Source: Polyangium sp. 6x1 | GTDB lineage: Bacteria; Myxococcota_A; Polyangia; Polyangiales; Polyangiaceae | DNA length: 64,000 nucleotides | Direction: 5' to 3' | NCBI RefSeq assembly: GCF_029946515.1 | Contig: NZ_JARZHH010000021.1 | Span: 1 to 64,000, forward strand | Part shown: piece by piece, positions 51,579 to 60,542 of the stretch | Numbering within the stretch: the stretch's first letter is position 1 | Layout of the letters: every line of letters begins with the position of its first letter | Program-made: the position numbers and the translations under genes | The notes under the pieces: generated by a model | The model's database searches: none | What the model was told of the DNA's origin: nothing | What the model saw: only the letters and a program-made list of their open reading frames with translations

Positions 51579-53023
51579 AGACGACTGTCACAGCCTTTTC
51601 GCTGCTCGCGACTGTGCTGTTGTTCCAGAGCCCTGCGTCCGGGCAGCAGCGGTCCTGGATGCAATCGGCCAAGGACGGGGTGTTCAAGGTCGTCAGCACG
51701 AACTGCAAGGGCCTGACACCGGGGAATGCACGCGTCGGCACGGCGTTCGTGACCAAGGTTGGCAATGAAACGCTCGTCGTGACGGCCCTGCACGTGGTGG
51801 CTCCTTGCCGGCCGCCCATTTCGCTCGTCGATCAGCAGGGCAACAGCCAGACGACCTCCGTCCAGAGAGTGTTGCTGTCCGCGGACCTCGCGGCCTTGCG
51901 CCTGCCGTCGAGCCTCGCCTTTCAACCGCTCCCGCTCAACACGAGCTCCACCACGCCCGGGCAGAAAATTCACGTGCTCGGGTACGGTCAGACGAGCGGG
52001 CTTGTCAGCAAAAGCATCGCGGTCCGTCAATTGGGCGCGAGAGACATCGGCAGCCTCGTCACCAATCCGAGGACCCTGTCCGACCTGCAAACCCAGCGGT
52101 TTCCTAGCCTCAGCGAGCCCATCATCAACCTGGAGGGCATCATCCTGCAGGGCGACTCAGGCGGGCCGGTGTTCGACGACTCCGGCAGCGTGATCGGCGT
52201 CGCCAACGGCGGATTGATGTCGGGCACATCGGCCATCACCTGGGCATTTCCGGCGGACAGCGTGGCCAAGCTCGCGGTGTCGACGGATAGCATGCCCACG
52301 TCGAGCGGGAGCGTCGCGGATACGAGTATGCTGCTTGCGGGGGAGGAGCCCTCGGGTTCGTCGAGCGGTCAGGGCGCCGGGCCGCCGCAAGGCATGCGCT
52401 TCGTCACCTGTGGTGGACGCCAGTTCTTTCACCTGGCGACCAGGACCTTGGCAGAGGTTCTGAGCAGCGCAGACCCTCTGAGCTTGGCCCAGATCCAGTC
52501 CGTGGTCGTCGCAGCAAACATGAGCACCAAACCGCTCAGCCCCAACCTCGAGTACAGAATCTTCGGCGACCCCACCAGCGGCGCCATGTTTGCTCTGCCG
52601 AGCGGATATACCATCAAATCGGGCCGCGATTGCGTGGCGATCGACTCGAGCGGGGAGCTCCAGATCTGGATCACCATGGATAACGTCTTCAACCCGGTCC
52701 AGGCAGAGGTGGTGTCCGATGGTTTCGTCAAGCGTTCCCTGCTGTTCAACGAGTTCATCGCTCCGCTGCCCAATTTCACCATGTTCCAGCCTGCGCAACG
52801 GATGGACGGCATGCTGGTCCGGCGCGCCGGGTTCGCCGTCCATGTACCAACCCCCTTCGGGCCGTCGATGCCGCCGAACGAGCTCTACCTGACGCATGCA
52901 ATCCGGGGAGGTTCGTATCTGGGCGTCGAGATCCGTACGACGGTGCCGAGACCTGCGTTTCGAGGTGTCGATGACTGGTTCCCCGGCCTCGTCACCGTCT
53001 ACGCAGCCGCGTTTGCTCTGTAA
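51575..53023 (+). CDS. Secreted trypsin-like serine protease
   Basis: 482 residues from ATG 51575 (GAAGAGGTG upstream; ATGA overlap with the 3-TM gene). Signal peptide MKTTVTAFSLLATVLLFQSPASG. The trypsin triad is complete: H73 (VVTALHVV), D104 (LSADLAALRL), S195 (GDSGGPVF). The protease domain ends near residue 240. A Ser/Gly linker leads to a second domain of about 210 residues (VTCGGRQFFHLATRTLAEVL to WFPGLVTVYAAAFAL) that I do not recognise. Codon use is less GC3-biased than neighbours, as for acquired genes. It could act outside the cell or in the periplasm, possibly on or through the membrane partner. Confidence 0.82.
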   Translation: MKTTVTAFSLLATVLLFQSPASGQQRSWMQSAKDGVFKVVSTNCKGLTPGNARVGTAFVTKVGNETLVVTALHVVAPCRPPISLVDQQGNSQTTSVQRVLLSADLAALRLPSSLAFQPLPLNTSSTTPGQKIHVLGYGQTSGLVSKSIAVRQLGARDIGSLVTNPRTLSDLQTQRFPSLSEPIINLEGIILQGDSGGPVFDDSGSVIGVANGGLMSGTSAITWAFPADSVAKLAVSTDSMPTSSGSVADTSMLLAGEEPSGSSSGQGAGPPQGMRFVTCGGRQFFHLATRTLAEVLSSADPLSLAQIQSVVVAANMSTKPLSPNLEYRIFGDPTSGAMFALPSGYTIKSGRDCVAIDSSGELQIWITMDNVFNPVQAEVVSDGFVKRSLLFNEFIAPLPNFTMFQPAQRMDGMLVRRAGFAVHVPTPFGPSMPPNELYLTHAIRGGSYLGVEIRTTVPRPAFRGVDDWFPGLVTVYAAAFAL

Positions 53024-53029
53024 TCCGGC

Positions 53030-53869
53030 TCAGCCCCCGAACGCCCCGAACCGCCGCACACCCGCGCGAAACACGAGGATCGCGGCCGTCGCGGCGGCAG
53101 CAGCATAGGTATATTGCACCGCGAGGCCCCGCAGCGCGGCCTTCGTATCCATGAGGCCAATCACGACCTCGACGGGAAAACCCAGCGTGTAGCGGAAGGG
53201 CAAGGCCTCCGCGACGCCGCGCACCCAGCCCGGGAAGAGCTCGAGCGGGACGACGTACCCCGAGAGCAACATGAACGTGATGAGCCAGAGCTCGAAGACG
53301 CTCGTGGAGCTCTCCAGGAAAAACGCGAGCGAGCCGATGATGGCCATCGTGAAGAAATTGATGAGCCACGCGCCGAGCAGGGAGACGAAAAAGATCGCGA
53401 GGAGCGGGCCGCTCCGCGTCAGGTCCGCATAAACGACGGCCACGACGACGACCGGGAGGCAAAGCGCCGCGCGGAGCGGCAAGGCGGCGAGGTTCTCCGC
53501 GCTGTAGATCCAGAGCGGGTGAATCGGCTTCAAGAGGCGCTGCGAGAGCGTGCCCTGGCGGATCTCCTGGTTCATCTCCCAGACGAGCCAGGAGCCCGTG
53601 ACCTGGCGGACGATGAGCGCGGCCAGGAAATACCCCACGAACTCGCCCGGACCATAACGACCCACGGGCGCCTCGCGCGCGACCGCGGTCCAGATCGAGA
53701 GGCTGACGAGCGGCATCGTGGTCGTCAGCATCCAGATCACGAGCTCGGCGCGATAGGCGAGCGCCGCGGAGAAGCCCACCCGCAAGAGCGTCGGATAGGC
53801 GCGCAGGGGGTTTGGGGGCGTAGCTCGGCTCGTCCGAGCGGAGCCCCCAATCGCAGACCGCGCATTCAT
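53030..53869 (-). CDS. ABC-2 type permease subunit (COG4587-like)
   Basis: 279 residues, six membrane helices. Marks of the COG4587 family: QEIRQGTLSQRLLKPIHPLWIYSAEN and FFLESSTSVFELWLITFMLLSGYVVPLELFPGW. It begins in an ATGA overlap with the ATPase gene, with which it should form the transporter core. The third subunit (COG3694-like) lies at 39979-40764. Substrate unknown. Confidence 0.88.
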   Translation of the reverse strand: MNARSAIGGSARTSRATPPNPLRAYPTLLRVGFSAALAYRAELVIWMLTTTMPLVSLSIWTAVAREAPVGRYGPGEFVGYFLAALIVRQVTGSWLVWEMNQEIRQGTLSQRLLKPIHPLWIYSAENLAALPLRAALCLPVVVVAVVYADLTRSGPLLAIFFVSLLGAWLINFFTMAIIGSLAFFLESSTSVFELWLITFMLLSGYVVPLELFPGWVRGVAEALPFRYTLGFPVEVVIGLMDTKAALRGLAVQYTYAAAAATAAILVFRAGVRRFGAFGG

Positions 53870-54870
53870 TTGAGGGCCTCGGCCGGCTCCTCGGCGGGGC
53901 GCGCGAAGAGGTCCCGCATGACCTCTTCGAGCGGCGGATCCTCGATCGTGAGGTCACTCGCCTCCGCGCTCGCGACGAGGTGGCTCACGGCCTCGCGGAC
54001 GTCCGCTTGCGGGACACGCAGGACGGCACGCGTGCCTTCGAGCTCGACGACGGTCCCCACGCGCTCGAGGGCCGCGCGATCCGGCGGCGAGGCGAAGGCG
54101 AGGACGATTCGTTTGTCCGGGCGGATCGTCTTGACCAGCGTGGCGAGGTCGCCGTCGTAGCGGAGTTTGCCCCTGTCGATGACGATGACGCGCGGGCAGA
54201 GCGAGGCGACGTCGTCCATGTAATGGGACGTGAGGAGGACCGTGGCGCCGCGCTTCTCGTTGTACTTGCGGATGAAATCACGCACGACGAGCTGCATGGA
54301 GACGTCGAGGCCAATCGTGGGCTCGTCGAGGAAGAGGATGCCCGGGCGATGCAGGAGCGCCGCCGCGAGCTCGCATTTCATGCGCTCGCCGAGCGAGAGC
54401 TGCCGCGTGGGCTTTTTCGTGAGGGCGCCGATGTCGAGCAGCGATTCGAGCTCGCGCAGGGTCTCCGTGAAGGCCGCGTCGGGGACGCCGTAAATGGCGC
54501 GGTTCAAATCGAACGTCTCGGCCGGCGGCAAATCCCAGAGGAGCTGCTGCTTCTGGCCCATGACGAGCGTGATCGTCCGCAAGAAAGAAGCCTCGCGGCG
54601 CCGCGGGACGTGGCCCGAGACCGTGACCTCGCCGCTCGTCGGGTGGAGCAGGCCCGCGAGGATCTTCAAGGTGGTCGTTTTCCCCGCGCCATTCGGGCCG
54701 AGAAAGCCGACGCGCTCGCCAGGCTCGATCGTGAACGAGAGGTCTTCGACCGCGCGAACTTCCTTGTACGTTCGGCGGAAAACGCTGCGCAGCGCAGCCG
54801 CGAGACCGGCCGGGCGCTCGTGGACCCGGTAGACTTTCGTGAGTGCGCGGACCGCGACGGCGGCGTCCAT
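53866..54870 (-). CDS. ABC-2 transporter ATP-binding protein (COG4586-like)
   Basis: 334 residues from ATG 54870. Walker A GPNGAGKT (59-66), signature LSLGERM, Walker B ILFLDEPTIGLD, H-loop SHY. The stretch between ECF-like coupling helix and Walker B (LVMGQKQQLLWDLPPAETFDLNR) is typical for COG4586 rather than for other ABC-2 ATPases. A C-terminal domain of about 80 residues (VVELEGTRAVLRVPQADVREAV) is also characteristic. It drives the two-permease exporter. Divergent from the kinase-TolB-TPR gene across 60 bases. Confidence 0.92.
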   Translation of the reverse strand: MDAAVAVRALTKVYRVHERPAGLAAALRSVFRRTYKEVRAVEDLSFTIEPGERVGFLGPNGAGKTTTLKILAGLLHPTSGEVTVSGHVPRRREASFLRTITLVMGQKQQLLWDLPPAETFDLNRAIYGVPDAAFTETLRELESLLDIGALTKKPTRQLSLGERMKCELAAALLHRPGILFLDEPTIGLDVSMQLVVRDFIRKYNEKRGATVLLTSHYMDDVASLCPRVIVIDRGKLRYDGDLATLVKTIRPDKRIVLAFASPPDRAALERVGTVVELEGTRAVLRVPQADVREAVSHLVASAEASDLTIEDPPLEEVMRDLFARPAEEPAEALK

Positions 54871-54930
54871 GGGCGGCGGAGGGTAGCACCGAACGAGGCC
54901 CAGATCGGTTAGCCTGCGTCGCAGCAGTAC

Positions 54931-57309
54931 ATGACCGACTTCAAGGCGACCCCATCGTTCTCCGATCCCCTCAGCGAGGCGCCGACAGGCCTGGTCCTCT
55001 CGAGCGCGCCAGGCGATCGCGTCGCCGGGCGATACACGCTGCTCGGTCTGCTCGGGATCGGCGGGATGGGCAGCGTCTACCGCGCCCGCGACGAGGAGCT
55101 CGACGAGGTCGTGGCCCTGAAGGTGCTGCGGCAAGACCTCGTGAACGAGCCCGGGATGCTCGAACGGTTTCGCCGCGAAGTGAAGCTCGCGCGCCGCGTC
55201 ACCCACAAGAACGTCGCCCGCGTCTTCGACATCGGCGAGCACGGCGCCGACAAGTACCTGACCATGGAATACGTCGAGGGCGAGCCCCTCAACGTGATTG
55301 TCGCGCGGCAAGGCGCGATGTCGGTCGGGCGCGTCGTGGAGATCGCGACTGCGATCTGCGCAGGTCTCGCCGCCGCGCACTGCGCGGGCGTCGTGCACCG
55401 GGATCTGAAGCCCGAGAACGTGCTCATGGCGAAGGACGGGCGCGTGGTGATCACCGATTTCGGCATCGCGCGGATGCACGAGCCCGAAGGGGCGCGGACG
55501 CAGGTCGGCGCGGTGATCGGGACACCGGCGTACATGGCGCCCGAGCAGGTGCAAGGGCTCGCCGACATCGACGCGCGCGCGGACATCTACGCGCTCGGCG
55601 CGATGCTGTACGAGCTTTTCACCGGGGAAAAGGCGTGGCGCGGGGAGTCGATCGTGAGCATCGCCGCGGCGCGGCTCGTGCAGCCGCCGCCGGATCCACG
55701 CGCGAAGCGGCACGATTTGCCGACGGCATGCGGGACGCTCGTCCTCAAGTGCATGGCGCGTGATCGCGACGAGCGATATCGCACGGCGCAGGAGGTGGCC
55801 GAGGAGCTCACGAGCCTGACCCTGCCGGCCATGAACAAGTTGCCGCCCGTCGCGACGCTGGTGACGCCGTCCGCGACGCCCACGCCGAGCGGAGGCACGC
55901 CGCCGCCCGCCGCGCAGACGTCGCCGGGCGAGAAGACGGTCGCCGTGCTGCCGTTCCGGAACAGCGGGCCGCCGGACGACGATTACCTCGCGGAAGGGCT
56001 CACCGACGATCTGATCGATACGCTGTCGATGACGCGCGGGCTGAAGCTCCGGCCGCGCGGCGTGGTGATGCGTTTCAAAGGCGTCGATCAGGATCCACGC
56101 GAGATTGGGCGCGAGCTCGCCGTGCAGGTCGTCGTCGAGGGCAGCGTGCGCAGGACGCCCGCAGGCATGCGCATCAGCGCGCGCGTGCTCAGCGTGGCCG
56201 ACGGGTTCCAGCTCTGGGCGAAGCGATTCGACCGGCCGGAGAAAGATCTCTTCGTGGTGAACGACGAGGTCGCGAAGGCGATCGCCGACGCGCTGACCGT
56301 CGACATGGCCCAGCCCGCGCGCGAGTCGCCGACGGATCCCGTGGCCGTCGAGCTCTACCTGAAGGCGCGCGTCGAGTACCGGAAGTTCTGGGTGCAGCAC
56401 GTGCGCGAAGCCGTGAAGCTGCTCGAACAAGCGCTCGAACGCGCGCCGAACGATCCGACGATCCTGTCCGGCTACGCGAGCGCGCTCGCGCGGATGTCGT
56501 TCTTCAACGGCGACAGCGCGGTGCAGGCGAAACAAGCCGCCGAGCGCGCGCTCGCGGCGGCGCCGCACCTCGCAGAGGCGCACCTCGCGATGGCGCACGG
56601 GCTGTTCCAGTCGGGCGACGGTCCCGGCGCGATACGGAGCGCGCGCCAGGCGATCACGCGCGCGCCCGCGCTCGCCGAGGCGCACGGGCTCATCGGGATG
56701 ATCCTGTCGGAGTCGGGTCCGCTCGACGAGGCGGCGCGCGTGCTCGAGACGGCGCGGTCGCTCGATCCAGCGGGGCCCTCGGTGGCCCGGAACCTCGTGC
56801 GTGTCTTCGTGCTGCGCGGCGACTGGGACGGCGCGCGAAAGCTCCTCGATCACGTGCGCACGGTCGAGGGCGAGTTCCCGTACTTCGCGGCCCTGACGCG
56901 GTACGCGATGTGGCTTCGCGACGAGGCCCTCTCGAAGGACGTCGCCGAGCGGCTGCGGGACGTGAAGACCGACGCGCCGATCCAGGTGGCGATCCGCGAC
57001 GCGCTGGTCGACAAGATCTCGCCGTTCGACTCGCCGATCTTCCAGGAGGCGGTGGCGAACCGCGACGGCGGATGGAGGCGGAACGCGTACTTCCGGCAGG
57101 TCGAGGTCGAGCTCGCGATGTACGTGGGCGACGTGGCGCGCGCGGTCTCCTCGATCGTGCCCTGCGCGCAGAGCGGGCTCATCGATCTCCTGTGGATGGA
57201 TCGTTGCCCGCTGCTCGAGCCGCTCCGCGGGACGCCGGAGTTTCAGGCCGCGCGCGTGATGGTCGACGAGCGGGTGTCGCGGATGCTCGAAGCGTGGCGC
57301 GCGGGTTAG
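54931..57309 (+). CDS. Ser/Thr kinase with TolB-like and TPR domains
   Basis: 792 residues. Kinase domain about 35-300: GIGGMGSVY loop, K64, VVHRDLKPEN (D158), ITDFG (D176), GTPAYMAPEQ. A Pro/Thr-rich linker follows, then EKTVAVLPFRNSGPPDDDYLAEGLTDDLIDTL, the TolB/adenylate-cyclase-associated module, with RISARVLSVADGFQLWAKRFDR. The remaining 330 residues are helical TPR-like repeats. No membrane helix is seen. The TolB-TPR half is best known from adenylate cyclases, where it is thought to bind ligands or partners. Its stop overlaps the opposing FIST gene by four bases. Confidence 0.9.
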   Translation: MTDFKATPSFSDPLSEAPTGLVLSSAPGDRVAGRYTLLGLLGIGGMGSVYRARDEELDEVVALKVLRQDLVNEPGMLERFRREVKLARRVTHKNVARVFDIGEHGADKYLTMEYVEGEPLNVIVARQGAMSVGRVVEIATAICAGLAAAHCAGVVHRDLKPENVLMAKDGRVVITDFGIARMHEPEGARTQVGAVIGTPAYMAPEQVQGLADIDARADIYALGAMLYELFTGEKAWRGESIVSIAAARLVQPPPDPRAKRHDLPTACGTLVLKCMARDRDERYRTAQEVAEELTSLTLPAMNKLPPVATLVTPSATPTPSGGTPPPAAQTSPGEKTVAVLPFRNSGPPDDDYLAEGLTDDLIDTLSMTRGLKLRPRGVVMRFKGVDQDPREIGRELAVQVVVEGSVRRTPAGMRISARVLSVADGFQLWAKRFDRPEKDLFVVNDEVAKAIADALTVDMAQPARESPTDPVAVELYLKARVEYRKFWVQHVREAVKLLEQALERAPNDPTILSGYASALARMSFFNGDSAVQAKQAAERALAAAPHLAEAHLAMAHGLFQSGDGPGAIRSARQAITRAPALAEAHGLIGMILSESGPLDEAARVLETARSLDPAGPSVARNLVRVFVLRGDWDGARKLLDHVRTVEGEFPYFAALTRYAMWLRDEALSKDVAERLRDVKTDAPIQVAIRDALVDKISPFDSPIFQEAVANRDGGWRRNAYFRQVEVELAMYVGDVARAVSSIVPCAQSGLIDLLWMDRCPLLEPLRGTPEFQAARVMVDERVSRMLEAWRAG

Positions 57310-58448
57310 CTCGGCGAGCGGAAGAGCGCGAGCACGCTCGTGTAAAGGTCGAGCCGTGAGGGACGGCCTTCCCGCGGGCTGATCTCGAAGGCCGCGTGCA
57401 TGCCGGCGATCGGGAGGTCGCCGAAGCGCTGGCGGAGGATCCGCACCTCGGCGTCGGGCACGCCGTGCAAGCTCTGGCCGCGGCCCGCGCACGTCAGGTA
57501 GAGGGCGAAGCGCGGCGCCGCGCCGAGCGCGTTCTTGGAGACCACGCGCGCCATCGTTTCGAGGTCGGTCTTTGCCGTCTGGGCGTCCCGCACCGCGAAC
57601 GCCATGTGGAGCCCGGGGCGCGCGTCCGCGCCGATCATCACGCCCCGCCGCGAGGGATCGATCCCTCGCACGGGCCGGATCACGAAGCGCGGGCGTCCGT
57701 CGTCCGTGACGTCGTCCGGCTCGACGAGCGCGGCGAACACGAGCGGCGAGGGCGCGCCGGGGCTCGCGGCGCCGGGCGCGCAGCGCGAGAGCTCGTCGAG
57801 CGCGGCGCGTCCGCCGAGGCGCATCACCATGCCCGCGTTGACCTCCTCGATCGGCGCGAGATCCGAGACGAGGCGGCACGCAGGCGAGGACGCGACGATC
57901 GGCGAGGCGAGCCCCTTCAGCGTCATCCCCACGGCGCGGGCCGCGCGCTCTTCGCCCTCCGCCGTGATCACCATGCCCCCTGCGCCCACGGTGCCGGCGC
58001 CGAAGACACGCGCCGAGGGCGCCGCGACCGCGAGGCCTTCGAGCAGGCTCGTGTCGAAGCCGTCGGCCCGGTGGAAGAGCAGCGCCGAGGAAGGGCGCGC
58101 GCCGAGCGCTTGCCCGATCGACTCGCCGAGCGCGCGCGGTGCATCCTCCGCGTCGCCGAGCGCGAACGGCGTCGCTTGTCCTCCGCTCCAGAGGAGGCCA
58201 CTCGCGGCGGGGACTCCTTCGAGCTCGGCGCGCTCGTGCAGCACGCCGGCGCCGGGGACGAGCACGGTCGGCACACCTTTCCATGCGCTCGCCACGCGGC
58301 TCGCGAGCGCGCGGAGGTGCGGCACGAGTGGGCCCGTCACGAAGACGAGCCCACCTGCCGGAGAGGGGACGGCTGCGCGTGTCTCCCGAAGCACGCGGAA
58401 GAGCCCGTCGGGAGACGTCACGCTCGTGCAAAAGCTCCGCGCAGACAT
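57306..58448 (-). CDS. FIST-domain signal protein
   Basis: 380 residues. FIST_N features are seen at the start (VFVTGPLVPHLRALASRV, LLFHRADG); FIST_C is clear at the end: RFALYLTCAGRGQSLHGVPDAEVRILRQRFGDLPIAGMHAAFEISP. FIST domains bind small ligands such as amino acids and act as input modules of kinases and cyclases; here it is a stand-alone protein. It lies between a kinase and a PP2C gene, so it may supply their input. Confidence 0.85.
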   Translation of the reverse strand: MSARSFCTSVTSPDGLFRVLRETRAAVPSPAGGLVFVTGPLVPHLRALASRVASAWKGVPTVLVPGAGVLHERAELEGVPAASGLLWSGGQATPFALGDAEDAPRALGESIGQALGARPSSALLFHRADGFDTSLLEGLAVAAPSARVFGAGTVGAGGMVITAEGEERAARAVGMTLKGLASPIVASSPACRLVSDLAPIEEVNAGMVMRLGGRAALDELSRCAPGAASPGAPSPLVFAALVEPDDVTDDGRPRFVIRPVRGIDPSRRGVMIGADARPGLHMAFAVRDAQTAKTDLETMARVVSKNALGAAPRFALYLTCAGRGQSLHGVPDAEVRILRQRFGDLPIAGMHAAFEISPREGRPSRLDLYTSVLALFRSPS

Positions 58449-58536
58449 GGGTGACGAGGGAGTCTACCCGAGCGGACGGGCCTCTCGACAGGGGGGCCCG
58501 GGGCGGATTATCGTCGGAAGAAGCACGAGCTCCACG

Positions 58537-59355
58537 ATGAGCACACCGCACGACCGGAACGACGCTTTGCGTCAGAACGAGGCGCCGACGCTCTGTGGGC
58601 GGTGGCCCGTCCGTTCCGCGGCGCAGACCGACATCGGCAAGCATCGCAAGGGCAACGAGGACGCCTTTTTCCACGACGACGAGCTCGGGCTCTACATCGT
58701 GGCGGACGGGATGGGCGGCCATGCTGCGGGCGAGGTCGCGAGCCATCAGGCGGTGGACACGATCCACGGGATGGTGAAGCGCGGGATCACGGCGCTCGGG
58801 ACCATCGACGGGGAGCTCGACGAGGCGCAGGGGCGCGCGGCCTGCCGGATCATGGAGGGGGCGATCCAGGCGGCGACGTACCTCATCTACGCGATGGCGG
58901 AGCTCGAGCGCGACAAGCTCGGGATGGGCACGACGATCAGCGCGGCGCTCTTCCTCGGTCGATCGCTCGTGACGGGGCAGGTGGGTGATAGCCGCATCTA
59001 CCAGATCCGCGAGGGCACCGCGGTGCAGCTCACCGAGGATCACACGCTCCTCGCCTGGCAGATCAAGCAAGGCCTGCTGACGCCTGCGGAGGCGGCGAAG
59101 GCCACGCACAAGAACGTGATCACGCGCGCGGTGGGCAACCGGGACTACGTCGAGGTGGACAAGGCGGTGATCTCGGTGCGGGCCGGGGATCGGTACCTGC
59201 TCTGCTCGGATGGCCTGCACGGCTACCTGCGGACCGAGGAGATCCCGGAGATCGCGGCGCTCGGTGCGAGCGAGGCGGTGACGCGGTTCATCGACCTCGC
59301 GAACGGGCGAGGCGGGAAGGACAACATCACGGCGGTCCTCGTCGAAGTTGTCTGA
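58537..59355 (+). CDS. PP2C-type Ser/Thr phosphatase (Stp1-like)
   Basis: 272 residues from ATG 58537. Classical motifs: TDIGKHRKGNEDAF, VADGMGGHAAGEVAS (D57), TTISAAL, GQVGDSRIYQI, LCSDGLHGYL and GKDNITAVLVEV. It should counteract Hanks-type kinases, probably the kinase-TolB-TPR protein or others. Unlike the PP2C at 45.8 kb it keeps the canonical DGMGG. A Glu/Asn-rich start of about 25 residues precedes the domain. Confidence 0.92.
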   Translation: MSTPHDRNDALRQNEAPTLCGRWPVRSAAQTDIGKHRKGNEDAFFHDDELGLYIVADGMGGHAAGEVASHQAVDTIHGMVKRGITALGTIDGELDEAQGRAACRIMEGAIQAATYLIYAMAELERDKLGMGTTISAALFLGRSLVTGQVGDSRIYQIREGTAVQLTEDHTLLAWQIKQGLLTPAEAAKATHKNVITRAVGNRDYVEVDKAVISVRAGDRYLLCSDGLHGYLRTEEIPEIAALGASEAVTRFIDLANGRGGKDNITAVLVEVV

Positions 59356-59393
59356 TTTCCGAACGACCTCGCGCAGATCCGAAGTTGTCCGTT

Positions 59394-59423
59394 TTGTTGA
59401 CCCCTTCATCCATTGTCTGATAC
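59394..59423 (+). promoter_or_regulatory. candidate promoter of the ligase gene
   Basis: TTGTTG (59394-59399), 18 bases, TGATAC (59418-59423) could be a sigma-70 type promoter and argues against translation from the TTG at 59413. GAAGTTGTC repeats at 59344 and 59381 are of unknown meaning. Confidence 0.3.
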
Positions 59424-59481
59424 CCGCCGACTTGAAGGTCGTGACGTGGTCCGAGCGTTCACGCCGACGGAGGTGGATTCG

Positions 59482-60486
59482 ATGAAGAGGCGATCGATGC
59501 GGAGGCGGGTCGGCGTGATCATGGGCGGCTCGTCGTCGGAGCTGTCTGCCGGGCATGCCGTCGCGGAGGCGCTGTCGGCGCGTGGCCACGAGGTGGTGCG
59601 CCTGTCGCTCGGCGAGAGTTACGGTCCCGACCTCGCGTCCGTGGTCCAGAAAGCCCGGATCGACGTGGCCTTCCTGGCCCTCTCCGGCCGCATGGGCGAG
59701 GACGGCTGCGTGCAGGGGCTCCTCGAGCTGCTCCGCATCCCGTACACGGGCTCGTCCGTGCTCGCGAGCGCGCTCGCGATGGACAAGCTGAAGGCGAAGG
59801 AGATGTTCCGCCTGCACAACGTGCCGACGCCGCCGTACTACACGGTGTCGGAGGACGCGGACCTCACGGACCTCGAAGGCCTGCACGGCTCGTTCGGGTT
59901 CCCGGCGATCGTGAAGCCGCGCGGCGAGGGTTCGAGCCAGGGCGTGAGCCGGGTGACGAACCTCGACGAGCTGCGGGCGGCGCTCGAGCAGGCGTTCGAG
60001 TACGACGACATTGCGCTCGTGGAGCGGTTCGTGACGGGCGTGGAGATCAACGTCGCGATCCTCGACGGGCAGGTGCTCGGCTCGGTGGAAGTGGCGACGC
60101 CGAAGGCGATGCTGGAGGGGCCCGGGGCGGAGCTCGTGAAGGTGGCGCTCTCGCCGCAGCGCGAGCGCAACGTGCAGAACCTGGCGGAGCGCGCGGCGCG
60201 TGGGCTCGGCTGCACGGGCGCGGTGCGGGTCGACCTGCTCGTGACGGCGGGCGAGAACGAGTACGTGCTCGAGGTGAACACGCTGCCGGCGCTCTCGCCG
60301 GACGGCCTGCTCGCCCGCGCGGCGGCGGCGAAGGGCTACGATTTCGGCGAGCTCTGCGAGACGGTGCTCGACGGCGCGAAGCTGAACCAGCCGGCACGCC
60401 GGAAGACGCCGGTGGAGACGCTCGCGGCAGGCGGGTTCCGCGCGAACGCGGCGGCCCCGGTCGCGATGATGAAGTCGGTGGGCTGA
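59482..60486 (+). CDS. D-alanine--D-alanine ligase family protein, divergent
   Basis: 334 residues from ATG 59482 with GGAGG at good spacing. ATP-grasp of the Ddl family: VGVIMGGSSSE, GEDGCVQGLLELLRIPYTGSSVLASALAMDK, KPRGEGSSQGVSRV, VEVN-type motif LEVNTLPALSP. It should join two D-alanines for peptidoglycan. Odd residues: LSGRMGEDG where Ddl proteins have HGxxGEDG, and NTLPALSP where NTxPGMT is usual. The first lost His normally contacts the dipeptide product, so another amino acid may be used. No other cell-wall genes are near. Confidence 0.8.
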   Translation: MKRRSMRRRVGVIMGGSSSELSAGHAVAEALSARGHEVVRLSLGESYGPDLASVVQKARIDVAFLALSGRMGEDGCVQGLLELLRIPYTGSSVLASALAMDKLKAKEMFRLHNVPTPPYYTVSEDADLTDLEGLHGSFGFPAIVKPRGEGSSQGVSRVTNLDELRAALEQAFEYDDIALVERFVTGVEINVAILDGQVLGSVEVATPKAMLEGPGAELVKVALSPQRERNVQNLAERAARGLGCTGAVRVDLLVTAGENEYVLEVNTLPALSPDGLLARAAAAKGYDFGELCETVLDGAKLNQPARRKTPVETLAAGGFRANAAAPVAMMKSVG

Positions 60487-60542
60487 GCCCAGCTCTCGCC
60501 CCCGCTCCCCGAAACCCCCAAAAATCATCTCTCGTGCCCATC

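Noticed and set aside
53866-60528. A 2220-codon open frame on the minus strand across the kinase, FIST, PP2C and ligase genes
   Set aside because: It is Arg/His-rich antisense sequence caused by GC-rich third positions; only its last 334 codons are a real gene (the ABC ATPase).
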